Notes: a model not told the origin generated them from the sequence alone. A stretch of DNA of 64,000 nucleotides from Indioceanicola profundi (GCF_003568845.1 NZ_CP030128.1:390211-454210), one strand, 5' to 3'; shown: positions 54,363 to 63,864, numbered from the stretch's first letter. Translations and numbers: made by a program.

Positions 54363-54827
54363 TCAGTCGGCAGGCTTGCGCCCGAGCAGCCTGCTATCCC
54401 ATGCCACCGGCCGCTCGGCGGACGGAGTGATCCGACCAAAGTCCGGATGCCGGGGGTTGATGATGATGTTCCGGTCCAATTCTGTAACGGCAGACGGCAC
54501 CGACAGGGCAGCTGCGCGTGCCTCATCAAGCCACTGGTCCCCAAACTGCCGGGCCATCTCCGAATCCTTTTCCTGCCACTCTGGCAGCTTTGTTTCATCC
54601 AGGTGCTCGACGAGTTCGTCGGGGATGTCCACGGTGACGTATAGGTCGCCTTTCGGCACACGGCCGATACCGGACCATACGAGCCGCTCAAGCATGCAGA
54701 TTGCAAAACTGGACCCGCAGTAGATCACTGATCGTCCAGGCGAGTTCCAGCGTCCGCCGAATAGCCGTGCGCCCTCACCCGCGAAGACGGGATGCCCTCC
54801 GCCACTGATCCGCCAGACCCGCAACAT
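54363..54827 (-). CDS. RES-domain toxin (NAD+ phosphorylase-type)
   Basis: A 154-residue toxin of the RES family, whose studied members degrade NAD+. The fold signature is visible: VWRISGGGHPVFAGEGARLF, GGRWNSPGRSVIYCGSSFAI with the conserved Arg, Tyr and Ser positions, CMLERLVW with the Glu, and DRNIIINPRHPDFGRI near the end. The ATG at 54827 shares one base with the antitoxin stop (TGATG), so translation is coupled. It is a complete, plausible toxin-antitoxin module. Confidence 0.92.
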   Translation of the reverse strand: MLRVWRISGGGHPVFAGEGARLFGGRWNSPGRSVIYCGSSFAICMLERLVWSGIGRVPKGDLYVTVDIPDELVEHLDETKLPEWQEKDSEMARQFGDQWLDEARAAALSVPSAVTELDRNIIINPRHPDFGRITPSAERPVAWDSRLLGRKPAD

Positions 54828-55264
54828 CAGACCGGAAGGCCGTATTCGATGGCCCCCAGAACGTGTTCAACCCGTTTGGCCCCGACTTCGCTCCTGGCAG
54901 CCTCGATAGGGGATCTTCCCTCAAGCAGCGGATGCGGAGCGGTCAGGAACTCCGCCGCGTCGTCCCCATCGTTCCATACCGCCTTCGCCTTTGCCACAAT
55001 TCGGGCCAGGCGCTCCGTCCGTTCACTCTCCGCCTGGTTCAGCTTCAGGCGGCGGCGCTTGTAAGTCGCCTCGGGCACAATGCTGAGGATGAGCCCGCGT
55101 TGATGTTGCGCGTCTCGATAAACGGCCCGGGCGACGTGCCGCAGTGTCTCCTTCGGCAAACCTCCGATGACGGCGAGCTCTAGGTCTCTGAGCGAGCGAA
55201 CCTCGGTTCCAAGGACCTCCCGCCCGCCGAGCACCTTGGCAATTCCAGCAACGTCCGCTTCCAT
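54827..55264 (-). CDS. Xre/MbcA/ParS-type (DUF2384) antitoxin
   Basis: A 145-residue antitoxin that pairs with RES toxins. The N-terminal helical region starts MEADVAGIAKVLGGREVLGT and the C-terminal DUF2384 part contains AKAVWNDGDDAAEFLTAPHP, LLEGRSPIEAARSEVGAKRV and EHVLGAIEYGLPV. The ATG at 55264 is chosen over upstream ones (55303 and 55327) because GGAGGT lies 4-5 bases before it. The toxin follows with a one-base overlap. Such antitoxins usually repress their own promoter. Confidence 0.92.
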   Translation of the reverse strand: MEADVAGIAKVLGGREVLGTEVRSLRDLELAVIGGLPKETLRHVARAVYRDAQHQRGLILSIVPEATYKRRRLKLNQAESERTERLARIVAKAKAVWNDGDDAAEFLTAPHPLLEGRSPIEAARSEVGAKRVEHVLGAIEYGLPV

Positions 55265-55374
55265 GCTGACCTCCTGCACCCATTTGGCATCAGTTGCCAA
55301 CATGGTAGCCTCCAGCTGATCCTGCAAGTGTCCGTTGGCGTCAACAGACCATTGGAACCTGCTGTTGCCTTCTT

Positions 55375-55650
55375 ACAGGACGGCGCAGGTGTCCTTCTTG
55401 GCTGTCGCCAAACGCGGTGCAAGCACCGACCAGCATGGGCAGGTGCTTGACATCCTGGTCCAATCTCGCCGAAACACCGCTGTGGCCAAGCGGCGGCTGC
55501 ACAAGCTGCTGAAACGGCAAGGCTGGGCGCCGCGGGTGATGATCACGGACAAGCTGGCCAGCTACGCGGCGGCGCAGCGGACAATCATGCCCGGTGCCGA
55601 GCATCGGCAGCACAAAGGGCTGAACAACAGGGCCGAAAACAGCCACGGCC
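55375..55650 (+). pseudogene. IS6-family transposase, middle and C-terminal piece
   Basis: An open reading frame carries DQHGQVLDILVQSRRNTAVA, KRRLHKLLKRQGWAPRVMIT and SYAAAQRTIMPGAEHRQHKG then LNNRAENSHG. The sequence departs after NSH at about 55650 and meets the end of the chemoreceptor gene. It has neither an N-terminus nor the final MKRF region. Confidence 0.78.
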
Positions 55651-55661
55651 CATTACGGCAT

Positions 55662-57629
55662 CTAGGCCGCCTTGATCTCGGCAAGGAACCGCTCGACTGT
55701 GGTTCGCAGCCCCGCCGACTGCTGCGCCAGCTCCCGCGCCGCCCCCAGAACCTGTGAGGCTGCCGCACCCGTCTGCCCCGCCGCCTCACGCACTTCGGCA
55801 ATATTGGACGAAACCTCCTGGGTGCCCGCGGCCGCCTGCGCCACATTCCGGCTGATCTCCTGCGTGCTGGCGCCTTGCTGTTCCATGGCCGCAGCAATGG
55901 ACGTGGAGATTTCATCAACCTGCTGAACGATCCCGCCGATCTCCTGGATGGCCGCGACCACCTCCGCCGAGACCTGCTGAACCGACGCGACCTGCGCCGC
56001 AATCTCCTCGGTCGCCTTGGCGGTCTGCGTTGCCAGAGCTTTCACTTCCGAAGCGACAACCGCGAAGCCCTTACCAGCCTCGCCTGCGCGGGCCGCTTCA
56101 ATGGTGGCGTTGAGCGCCAGCAGGTTTGTCTGGCTGGCGATATCCTGAATGAGCTGGATCACCGCCCCGATCCTCTGGGTCGCGTCCGACAGCCCCTCCA
56201 CCGTCCGGTTCGTTGCCTGAACCTCAGTTCTGGCCTGGTCAGTAATCGACTTCGAATGAGCCACCTGCACCGCGATCTCGCGGATGCTTGCCGCCATCTC
56301 TTCCGCGGCCGACGCCACGGTCTGCACATTCGCTGTTGTCTGCTCGGCCGCCGTCGCAACAGAGCCCGACTGACGGCTGGTCTCCTCGGCAATGGCGGCC
56401 ATCGATTGCGCTGTGGCGTCCAACTCTGTGGCGGAAGCGCTCACCGCCCGAAGGACGCCGCTGGCCTGATTGTCGAATCCGCTGACAAGCCGATCAACAG
56501 CGGCGGTGCGGCGCTCCTTGGCCGCCTGCTCGGCGAGCTGCTCCGCGGCAAGCCGATCCGTTTCGATGGCATTCCTCCGAAACACCTCGAGAGCCCCAGC
56601 CATATCGCCCAGCTCATCCGACCGGTTCAGCCCAGGAACGCTTATGGTCCTGTCTCCTTCGGCCAAGGCGCGCATGGCCCCCGCCGTCTGCCGAACCTGC
56701 CGGCCTACAGACCGTGCAGCAATCAGTGAGAGGGCCAGGATTGCCAGTCCGACCGCAGCCGCAACGACATTGGCCAGCAGCATGGACTGCTTCGCCGCCG
56801 CTTCGGCTTCTGCCTTCGCCTCGAGATATGCGGATTTCGCAGCATCCGCATGGTCATCGACGCGTGGCATCAGCTCCTTTGCAATCCGGTGCGCGGTGTT
56901 GATTGCCTCCCTGGAGGCGAGCCATCCCTGGGCGAATTTGCGGAAATCGCTCTGATAGGCATCCATCAGGCGCGCGGTTTCCGCTTTGACGGCATCAGGC
57001 AGGCGCGCAACGGCCAGTGCCGCATTGAACTCCGCTTCACGCTTCGCCATACGCTCCACATAGTCGGGCGCACTGCGCAGCATGAAGTCCTTTTCGTGCC
57101 GGCGCATCTGCAGCATCAGAACGCTGAGCTGTGCCATTTCCAGCGGGTCTGCGCCAGTTGCCGGGAGCTCCCCCAGGCGCGTCTCGATCGCATGGACGGA
57201 GGCGCGCATGTTCCCCTGCAAGCCATCCTTCTCCGTCAGACCAAGCTCCATGATGGCGCCTGATGCCGTGGCGAATGCCGCATCCCAGCTCGCCAGCATC
57301 TGGTCGAGGTCGGCGGTTTCGTTTCCGAGCACAGCCAGTTCGTTGACCGCACGACGCGCCTTGGAGAGGGCCTTATCACGTTCAGTGAGAATGTCGAGCT
57401 GGCGTTCGGCAAGGAAGATGTTCGCGGCCACCTGAGCTTCGGCGAACTGTGCGGATACGTATTCCGCCGTAGCGGCGATCTGGCCTGCCTGGTCCATGGC
57501 CTTCAGCTGATTCTGCTGGTCCAGGGCACTGAAGGTGGTTAGGCCACCGATTGTCATCAGGCCGAGCACGCCAATGGCTGCGGGGATCTGGAGTTGACGG
57601 CGCAGCGGCAGTGAACCGATCAGACTCAT
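55662..57629 (-). CDS. Methyl-accepting chemotaxis protein
   Basis: A 655-residue chemoreceptor. It has an N-terminal membrane helix ([20 protein letters not shown]), a large all-helical periplasmic sensor (residues ~35-285), a second helix ([20 protein letters not shown]), a HAMP domain, and a long cytoplasmic coiled coil. The hairpin tip is [20 protein letters not shown] followed by [20 protein letters not shown]. The ligand cannot be told from sequence. It has its own promoter region upstream, and no other chemotaxis gene is near. Confidence 0.95.
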   Translation of the reverse strand: MSLIGSLPLRRQLQIPAAIGVLGLMTIGGLTTFSALDQQNQLKAMDQAGQIAATAEYVSAQFAEAQVAANIFLAERQLDILTERDKALSKARRAVNELAVLGNETADLDQMLASWDAAFATASGAIMELGLTEKDGLQGNMRASVHAIETRLGELPATGADPLEMAQLSVLMLQMRRHEKDFMLRSAPDYVERMAKREAEFNAALAVARLPDAVKAETARLMDAYQSDFRKFAQGWLASREAINTAHRIAKELMPRVDDHADAAKSAYLEAKAEAEAAAKQSMLLANVVAAAVGLAILALSLIAARSVGRQVRQTAGAMRALAEGDRTISVPGLNRSDELGDMAGALEVFRRNAIETDRLAAEQLAEQAAKERRTAAVDRLVSGFDNQASGVLRAVSASATELDATAQSMAAIAEETSRQSGSVATAAEQTTANVQTVASAAEEMAASIREIAVQVAHSKSITDQARTEVQATNRTVEGLSDATQRIGAVIQLIQDIASQTNLLALNATIEAARAGEAGKGFAVVASEVKALATQTAKATEEIAAQVASVQQVSAEVVAAIQEIGGIVQQVDEISTSIAAAMEQQGASTQEISRNVAQAAAGTQEVSSNIAEVREAAGQTGAAASQVLGAARELAQQSAGLRTTVERFLAEIKAA

Positions 57630-57856
57630 GGCGTGCCCTCGCGGTGCGGTCAGGTTAACTCGAAATTAAGTGAATTCAGCATACTATGGCGTTCGCACTT
57701 GCGATAGTGGCCGTGTTGCTGTTGGGCGATGACGCGCGGCAGACCACAGCCCGCGCCGGTTTCAGGTGCAGCATGCTGAGATTATGTCCCGGCACGTGGT
57801 GTATGAGCACCGACCCTTGTAACGGTTCTGGACTGGTCAGGGCAGGATGCAATCGC

Positions 57857-58285
57857 TCAGATAAGCGGGTAGCGCCCGATGAAGAGGTCGCCCAGCGCGC
57901 GCCTGCGGAGCCAAGTCAGGCGACGCTGGCGGCGATGCTCTTCTCGATCATGGCGGAGATGACATCGACCGCACCAAGCCGCGAGTGCATCATCGTGGAC
58001 CACCCATGGCTCATGGGTTCGATGACAGGCGGCAAGGCGAACCTGCTTTCGGCAGGCCTCAGCCAGTTGCATTAAATCCGGAACGGGGGCGGTCTCTCCG
58101 GCATCGGTGCGCCAGTTGCCCGTGTCAGGGTCAAGCCAATGCCCATTCGCAAGCTGCAGAATATGAGTGCCATGAGGACGGCCGCAGGCTTCACAACGCC
58201 CATTTGCCCGCTCAAAGCGAATGCGCCGACTGATGAATGACCAGTCAATTGGATAGAGAAAGCGGTGCTCGCGTCGGATTGGCAT
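57857..58285 (-). CDS. HNH-type zinc-finger protein
   Basis: A 142-residue protein with the zinc-binding and HNH-like pattern RCEACGRPHG, RLAACHRTHEPW and WCGRCHLRHDREEHR. It starts MPIRREHRFLYPIDWSFISR. Such proteins may be nucleases of phage or restriction origin or just DNA-binding. ATG 58285 is favoured over the further upstream GTG-like start. No partner gene is adjacent; 413 bp to the next feature at 58762 contain no clear gene. Confidence 0.75.
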   Translation of the reverse strand: MPIRREHRFLYPIDWSFISRRIRFERANGRCEACGRPHGTHILQLANGHWLDPDTGNWRTDAGETAPVPDLMQLAEACRKQVRLAACHRTHEPWVVHDDALAAWCGRCHLRHDREEHRRQRRLTWLRRRALGDLFIGRYPLI

Positions 58286-58761
58286 TTGGCCATCATGGTC
58301 GCTCTTGGCGGACACACCAGAGTTGCCCGAAGCCAGGGCGGCTTGCAATGGAGCGTCGCTTGCCCCCTCTTATGCCCCTCCTTTCCCAGCGAGCGAAGAA
58401 AGTTTGTCAGATGCCGGAACTTCATGGAGAAAGGGTTGGCACACCGCGCATTTTTCATCTTTCACGAGTCCAAACACATGCTGGATGTGGTGAATCTACT
58501 GATCGCAGACAGCGACATGCGCCGGTGTTACGCGGCCACAAGTTCCAGCTTTTCCCTGAGAACTGCACGGCCTCTGTGAGCGCGCCTTCGGGCTCGGTCC
58601 CTGCCCGCTTGCCAGGACCGTGCAATTTGTCACCGAGCTATTGGAGCTCCAGGCCATTTGACCCGGCAGCGATGCCGACAGCCGGTTTCATGCGCCTTCG
58701 CTCGGACTTTACGACAGAGCCCGACCCACCACGCCTTGTGGAGCCGATGCAGTTGCCGGCC

Positions 58762-59040
58762 TTAGCCGAAAGTACGCTCCCAGCGTCCGTCGGGCTGACG
58801 GCAGGCCGTCCCTGCCGCTCGTTCCAGACGCCCCCCGATCATCACACTGGTTTCGTACTCTCGGCAGGGAATTCCCTGCGCGCGCTCGTAAGTGCGGATC
58901 GGCTTCACTTCGTAGCGCCGGCCGGCGGCGACAGTCGTAAGCGTGCTGCCGAAGGCGGTAGAGGCTGCGGTCCTCTGCACCGTGGAGAAGCAAAGCCATA
59001 CTGGCGGGCTGTTGAATCCGCTGTACCAAGCCGCAGACAA
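58762..59040 (-). CDS. Surface-antigen-like small protein, possibly 5'-damaged
   Basis: The C-terminal half, YERAQGIPCREYETSVMIGG and TACRQPDGRWERTFG, matches the conserved end of 17-kDa surface antigen/RT0821-like proteins. The upstream part has no ATG and no clear signal peptide (a TTG at 59040 is the only in-frame candidate), so the 5' end may be lost. It would be a 92-residue product. Hairpins at 59163 and 59401 lie upstream. Confidence 0.5.
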   Translation of the reverse strand: MSAAWYSGFNSPPVWLCFSTVQRTAASTAFGSTLTTVAAGRRYEVKPIRTYERAQGIPCREYETSVMIGGRLERAAGTACRQPDGRWERTFG

Positions 59041-59163
59041 AGAAAGAGAGTCGCCAGGGGAGCTGCGCGACCCTCTTTCCTACGCACCGTAGGACCCCCG
59101 TCCCACGGTGCGCGCTTGGCACGTCAACACTACGCTCGTAATTGCGTTCCCCAGCACGAAAAA

Positions 59164-59189
59164 GCGGCTGGTCCGTATGAACCAGCCGC
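59164..59189. terminator. Hairpin AGCGGCTGGT-N8-ACCAGCCGCT
   Basis: A stem of 9-10 bp (AGCGGCTGGT and complement) surrounds a loop of about eight bases. No long T-run follows on either strand, so it may be only a structural relic or a weak terminator. Confidence 0.4.
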
Positions 59190-59400
59190 TGAGGCGCGGT
59201 ACATGTCAAGCGAACCCCATATGGGGTGCGGCGGCAACCGAGTCGCGGAAATATGGTTCCTGCCGATGGGAAAAGAAAACGGCGGCTGGCAGGGATAGAT
59301 GCTAGCCGCCGTAGGGCCCATATTCTGGAGATAGATGCGCCCGGCATAGACGCGCATATCTAACCGATACACTCACACATCGGTTCCAGGAGACGGAAGA

Positions 59401-59430
59401 AACCCCGCGCAGCGTTAGCCGCGCGGGGTT
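59401..59430. terminator. Hairpin AACCCCGCGC-N10-GCGCGGGGTT
   Basis: A perfect 10-bp GC-rich inverted repeat with a 10-base loop, in an otherwise gene-free stretch (59041-59531). It could terminate a transcript from either side, although T-runs are short. Confidence 0.45.
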
Positions 59431-59531
59431 AGTCAGGATACAGTTGGAATACCCAACGGGCCGAACTTACCACCCCGCCACACGCAGGCTCCGCCTCTCG
59501 CACCAACCCCTGCTCCTTGGCGCGGTCCAGC

Positions 59532-60105
59532 AGTGAGGAATCACGCTGAAGTGCGACAGGCGAGGGGTGAGGCAAGCGGTTTCTGGAGAGCGTTTCCAGC
59601 TGTGCTGCAAACACCTCGGCCGGAGTTCTGTAGCCCAGGCACTTTCGAGGCGTGCTGTTCAGCTGGTGGGCCAGCGGGCTCAACGGGCCTGCGGAGCGCT
59701 GCTCCGGTGCGCTGTCGAGCGGCAGGTGGCGACGCAGGCGGCCGTTGGCATTCTCCACCGCGCCCTTCTGCCAGGGGCTCTGCGGGTTGCAGAAATACGC
59801 TGGCGCCGGCAGCATGCGGTAGGCCAGGAACTTGAAACCCCGGTCGAAGGTGACCGCGCTCTGGGTAGTCCCAGCGATCCCGCACCGGACTGTGGTGGAA
59901 GTTGCGCGCGATCTCGCGGTGGATCGTGGAGCGGTGCCGGCCCAGCAGCGTTGCAATCGAGCCAACCGACTGGCGCTCCTGCAGCAGCCGGAAGATCGTC
60001 CGCCGCTCGGCCAGGGTGAGGTGGGCATAGTGCAGTCCCATGTGACTCTCCTCAGGCAAAGCCCTGAAAAACATGGAAAGTCGAACTTCAGAATAGAATC
60101 CACCT
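59532..60105 (-). mobile_element. IS30-family element with ~0.5-kb internal deletion
   Basis: The left end (rightmost here, GGTGGATTCTATTCTGAAG) and an opposite end GGAATCACGCTGAAGTGCGAC both survive. The N-terminal codons (LTLAERRTIFRLLQERQSVG to NFHHSPVRDRW) join directly to the C-terminal ones (VTFDRGFKFLAYRMLPAPAY to STPRKCLGYRTPAEVFAAQL), but out of frame. The catalytic Asp region is gone. With two ends intact, it could be mobilised by a transposase supplied elsewhere. Confidence 0.82.
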
Positions 60106-60293
60106 CTCAACAGACCCGCTTTTGCACATCAATGCCGTAGGGGCGTTCTCCCCTCCAGAACCCGCCGGATCAGTTCGATCCGGACCGGAAGTGGACCGAT
60201 TCAATTTCGGTGAAAGTCACCTAGAACGAGACGCACCGTCAGGAGTGATGTAGAATTTCCTGCTGGGTATCTTCGTCATGGAGAGGTGATGGC

Positions 60294-60827
60294 ATGATAG
60301 GAAAAATGATCCATCTCTTCTGTGTTGCTCTTCTGCTATTCATAATCATGGAGGCTCAAACGCGGGCCGAAGCAGAAGTGGCATTACCCACCATTTTTGT
60401 TCCTGACCTTGAATTATCCGGTGATCTCAGCGACGCAGCACGCGCAGATGAGTGGCGGCAGCGCACCGAATTGGCCACGCAGGCATTACGGTCGGCGCTA
60501 ACAGAACAGCGCTTATACCAGGTCAGCCATTTGGCTCCCGCTCCAGATGGCGTAGCTCGCGACCATATCAGTGCACCCGTCGATAAGTGCAAAGCATGCC
60601 TCATAGAATTAGCTCAGCAAGCAGAAGCCGACCGGATCTTAATGGCTCGGGTTTTCCGCATGAGCGAGCTTGTGCTCTCATTACACGCAGAAATTCATGA
60701 TGTGGATACGGGACGGCTCATGTTTCAACGCACGCTGAGCTTCCGAGGCGACAATGATCGATCGTGGCTCAAAGCGCTGGATTATCTCGCAAACGAGATC
60801 AGAAGCCAACCTATTGAGCAGCGGTAA
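60294..60827 (+). CDS. DUF2380/DUF3280-like exported protein
   Basis: A 177-residue protein with a signal peptide (MIHLFCVALLLFIIMEAQTR). The family pattern is FVPDLELSGDLSDAARADEW, KCKACLIELAQQAEADRILM, ELVLSLHAEIHDVDTGRLMF and GDNDRSWLKALDYLANEI. In other genomes such proteins accompany PQQ-alcohol dehydrogenase systems; no such gene is here. ATG 60294 has GGAGAGG upstream. The coding region is AT-richer than its neighbours. Confidence 0.85.
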   Translation: MIGKMIHLFCVALLLFIIMEAQTRAEAEVALPTIFVPDLELSGDLSDAARADEWRQRTELATQALRSALTEQRLYQVSHLAPAPDGVARDHISAPVDKCKACLIELAQQAEADRILMARVFRMSELVLSLHAEIHDVDTGRLMFQRTLSFRGDNDRSWLKALDYLANEIRSQPIEQR

Positions 60828-60899
60828 GATTCTAGGCTGAAAGCTGTAAGCTCGACTTTGGCCAGTCCCGGTGCTGGTAGACCAGCGATAGCTGACAGC

Positions 60900-61076
60900 C
60901 TATGTCAGGCCCATATCGATGGCCAGCTGGAAGACGGTTGCAGCAATCTGCGGATCGTTTCCGATAGCAGCCAGTTCCGCGGTCAACACGCGTTCCTTCA
61001 TGGACTTGAGCACGTATTTAAAGTCATCAAGCTCGAACGGCACAATGGTGCCGCGGGTAATGGCGGTCTCACTTGC
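60900..61076 (-). pseudogene. 3' fragment of an unrecognised gene
   Basis: The minus strand encodes SETAITRGTIVPFELDDFKY, VLKSMKERVLTAELAAIGND and PQIAATVFQLAIDMGLT before a TAG at 60900-60902. Composition and the intact stop indicate a real protein end of unknown family. Upstream it is cut off by the IS110 fragment. Confidence 0.45.
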
Positions 61077-61630
61077 CAGGGCGATGCCGCTGCTTCCAGA
61101 TGCGGTATGAGGCCGGGCCGAGCATAGCGGCCGGGGTGGCTGTCCTCCAGAGTGATGGTGTCAGCGACGGGGTCCTTATCGGCTCCAACATCATCGGAGG
61201 ACAGCCATGGAACACTATGCCGGCATCGACGTGTCTTTGGAACAGAGCAGCATCTGCGTGGTGGACGCCTCGGGCCGGATCGTTCGGAAAGCGAAGGTGG
61301 CCAGCGATCCCGAGGCGCTGGTCTCGTGGTTCCGGGCGCTGACACAGCTCCCTGTCCGGATCGGACTGGAAGCGGGGCCGCTGTCGCAGTGGCTTCATGC
61401 TGGGCTGAGCGCCGCCGGGTTCGAGGCGGTGCTGCTGGAAATCCGGCATGTGAAGGCGGCGTTGTCGGCGATGACGGTAAAGACCGATCGTAAGGACGCC
61501 CGCGGCATTGCCCAGATGGTGCGGATAGGCTGGTACCGGCCGGTCCACTGCAAGACGGCCAGCGCTCAGGAGGTGCGCGCGCTACTGGTCGCCCGCAAGC
61601 TGCTGGTGCACCGCGGTCGGCCAGCATATG
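61077..61630 (+). mobile_element. IS110-family element, 5' fragment
   Basis: About 130 bp of non-coding leader precedes a truncated transposase. Matching stops near 61630, where unrelated sequence begins. It is a different IS110 lineage from the element at 1740-3075. Confidence 0.6.
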
Positions 61631-61701
61631 TTCGAGGTCGCAGTAGCTGTTTGAAAACCGCAGCTATCAGCGCACCGCCCAAAGGATCACCTCCGCCGTG
61701 A
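61207..61701 (+). pseudogene. IS110-family transposase, truncated
   Basis: From ATG 61207: MEHYAGIDVSLEQSSICVVD (first acidic residue), then VRIGLEAGPLSQWLHAGLSA and VKTDRKDARGIAQMVRIGWY (DEDD motif), continuing to QEVRALLVARKLLVH. After that the frame carries foreign residues to a stop at 61701. The C-terminal Transposase_20 domain is missing, so it is inactive. Confidence 0.85.
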
Positions 61702-61800
61702 ACTGCCGGCCCTTGACCGGGCTCTTCCCGTTGCGCATCACCCTGGCACCCTAGCTGCCGAACCGGCCGAGGTTCTACGCGATCCGAGCAGCGCTGGAAA
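61675..61800 (-). pseudogene. IS6/IS240-type element, 5' fragment
   Basis: The minus strand encodes MRNGKSPVKGRQFTAEVILW then AVR and a stop. The first part is the classic IS6/IS240 N-terminal motif. The stretch resembles 4640-4765 over its whole length, including the leader. Its 3' part is lost. Confidence 0.6.
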
Positions 61801-61877
61801 CGCTACAACAGAACCCCGTGTTCTGCCCCGCCCGCCTTTAGCGCGAGGCGGGAACCCTTATCTGGGAGCCGCTCCTA

Positions 61878-62939
61878 GAGCGGATTCCGTTCACTCTGGC
61901 TCGTACCCGGCTGCGGTGAAGAAGTTGGCGCATTCGGCTGGTGTGAAGCAGTCGATCAGACCGCCAATTGCGTTCCAAAGGCCGTTGACGGTTCGCTCGG
62001 CGGCCTTCCGGAGCAGCGCTTTCAGTCTGGCGAAGGCGTTTTCAATCGGGTTGAAGTCGGGGCTGTAGGGTGGCAGGAAGCGTAACTTCGCACCTGCCGC
62101 TTCAATGGCGGCTTGGACGTTCGGGGACTTATGGCTGGCGAGATTGTCCATGATCACCACGTCGCCGGGCCGCAACTCCGGAGAGGACCTGGTCAACGTA
62201 GGCCTGGAAGGCGCGACGATTGATGGACCCATCCAGCACCATGGGGGCGACAATGCCGGATAGGCGCAGCCCCGCGACAAAGGTTGTGGTGTTCCAGTGG
62301 CCGAAGGGTATGCCCATGCGCAGCCGCTCTCCCCGCGGAGCGCGGCCATGGGTTCGGGCCATGGCTGTGGACGCCCAGGTTTCATCAATGAAAGCCAGCC
62401 GTTCGGGAACAAAGTCGGGTTGAGCTTCGAACCAGGATGTTCGCCGGCTCAGGACATCCGGGCGGTCTTGCTCGATCGCATGCCCGGTCTTTTTTTACGT
62501 GTGATGCCGTGGCGCTTGAAGAAGCGATGTACCGTGCCGATGCCGACCGGCGTCCCGCATTCGCCCAGACGGCGCTGTATCTCCACCAGCGTGATGTCGC
62601 GCTGCTCCTCCCAGAGACCGAGGATGACGTCGGCATGCGCATCGATCCGATGCGAGTGCTTGTCCCCGCCCTGCGGTTTCGGAGCCGGGCTGCCCGTCGC
62701 CCGCGTCCGTGCGCACCAGCGGATCGCTGTCGACGGCGCGATCCCAAACCGCGCAGCCGCCATACGGCAGCTCATTCCCTCATCCATGACCGCTGCAACC
62801 ACCCGCCGGCGCAAATCCATCGAAAGCCCAAGACCCATACATGCTGACCTCTATATCCAGCATGCAGGTTGAATCAGAAAGTTACCTTTTAGGAAATCCC
62901 TCGCGATTCCCGCCGTATGGAAACCGCTCTAACTTGCGC
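61878..62939 (-). mobile_element. IS630-family insertion sequence
   Basis: A 1062-bp element with ends GAGCGGATTCC (61878) and the inverted GGAAACCGCTC (to 62939). It is flanked by TA at 61876-61877 and 62940-62941, the target duplication of this family. It truncates the last codons of the LysR gene on the right. Confidence 0.9.
61891..62838 (-). pseudogene. IS630-family transposase in three frames
   Basis: The first frame (ATG 62838) reads MGLGLSMDLRRRVVAAVMDE, FGIAPSTAIRWCARTRA and FKRHGITRKKRPG. Then an A7 run (near 62492) shifts to AFIDETWASTAMARTHG, FGHWNTTTFVAGLRLSGIVA and AFQAYVDQVLS. A second shift near 62185 gives LRPGDVVIMDNLASHKSPNV and FLPPYSPDFNPIENAFARLK. The DDE residues exist (IDETW, IMDN, NPIENAF). 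The A7 shift could be programmed, but the second is probably a lesion. Confidence 0.85.
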
Positions 62940-63864
62940 CGACAAGTTGGCCTGGCCACTTCCCGGATTTTACAAGTTGCGTCGCAACGTCAATAAGAAG
63001 CCGGCTGGCAGTGAGGTTGGCACGCGGACGGGTGGCATCATGGCGCGAGGCCAAATGTACAGTCCATTCCAATTGAGGCCGCGTAATCGGGATCGCAACG
63101 ATCCGCTTTTCCCGGATCCGATCCGTTAAGAGATAGAGCGGCAGGATCGTAGGGTAACCAGACTCGACCAAGTTGATGAGCCCATTCAAGGAATCTATGT
63201 CCCCGAGGATATTGAGGCTCAACCCCTCGGCCACGCAGGTCTGATCAATATAGCGGCGGATGGAATTGCCCTGGCTTGGCAGAAGAAGGCCGAGGCGGGC
63301 CATCTCCTCCAGCCGGACGACATCCTTCCGAGCCAGCTCGTGCCCCGGCGGAACGAGGAGATGGTGGCGTTCACGCAGAATCGGCTCGCTGCGAAGTCCT
63401 GCCATGGGCTGGATATCAAATAAAATAGCGATGTCGAGGCGACCGAGCTGGAGAAGCTCGGCCAGCACACCGCTCATTGCCTCCACAATATGCAGTTTGA
63501 TTTTGGGATAGCGCGCACGCAGGAGCGGGAGGAACTCTGGGATAAGCTTGCCGGCGACCGTTGTAGGCAGACCGATGCGCACCAGTCCTGTGGGCTCGTC
63601 CGCAAGGTTCTGTACCACGGAGCGGATATCGGTAACGTCATTGCAGATGCCGTAGGCCCGCTCCAATACATATTGGCCTTCCTCGGTGAGTTCTGATCCG
63701 CGTGAATGCCGGTGCACAAGCTTGACGCCGAGTTCCTCCTCGAGCCTGCGTAGCGATGCGCTCAGGGCCGGCTGCGTCAGGTTCAGCTTTCGAGCCGCGG
63801 CCGAAAGACTTCCTGTTTCGGCGATCCCAATGACGAGCTGCAGATCTCGGATGTCCATAGCCAT
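62929..63864 (-). CDS. LysR-family transcriptional regulator, 3' end altered by IS630
   Basis: A 311-residue LysR regulator. The winged helix is at residues ~1-62 (LQLVIGIAETGSLSAAARKL, LTQPALSASLRRLEEELGVK), and the effector domain starts GLVRIGLPTTVAGKLIPEFL. In style it is closest to Nac/Cbl-like or aromatic-degradation regulators. Its stop codon lies within the IS630 terminal repeat, so the final few residues are not native; the core is whole. Two ATGs (63864, 63858) are possible starts. The 136 bp after its start up to the window end is a divergent promoter region with no gene visible. Confidence 0.9.
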   Translation of the reverse strand: MAMDIRDLQLVIGIAETGSLSAAARKLNLTQPALSASLRRLEEELGVKLVHRHSRGSELTEEGQYVLERAYGICNDVTDIRSVVQNLADEPTGLVRIGLPTTVAGKLIPEFLPLLRARYPKIKLHIVEAMSGVLAELLQLGRLDIAILFDIQPMAGLRSEPILRERHHLLVPPGHELARKDVVRLEEMARLGLLLPSQGNSIRRYIDQTCVAEGLSLNILGDIDSLNGLINLVESGYPTILPLYLLTDRIREKRIVAIPITRPQLEWTVHLASRHDATRPRANLTASRLLIDVATQLVKSGKWPGQLVGAS

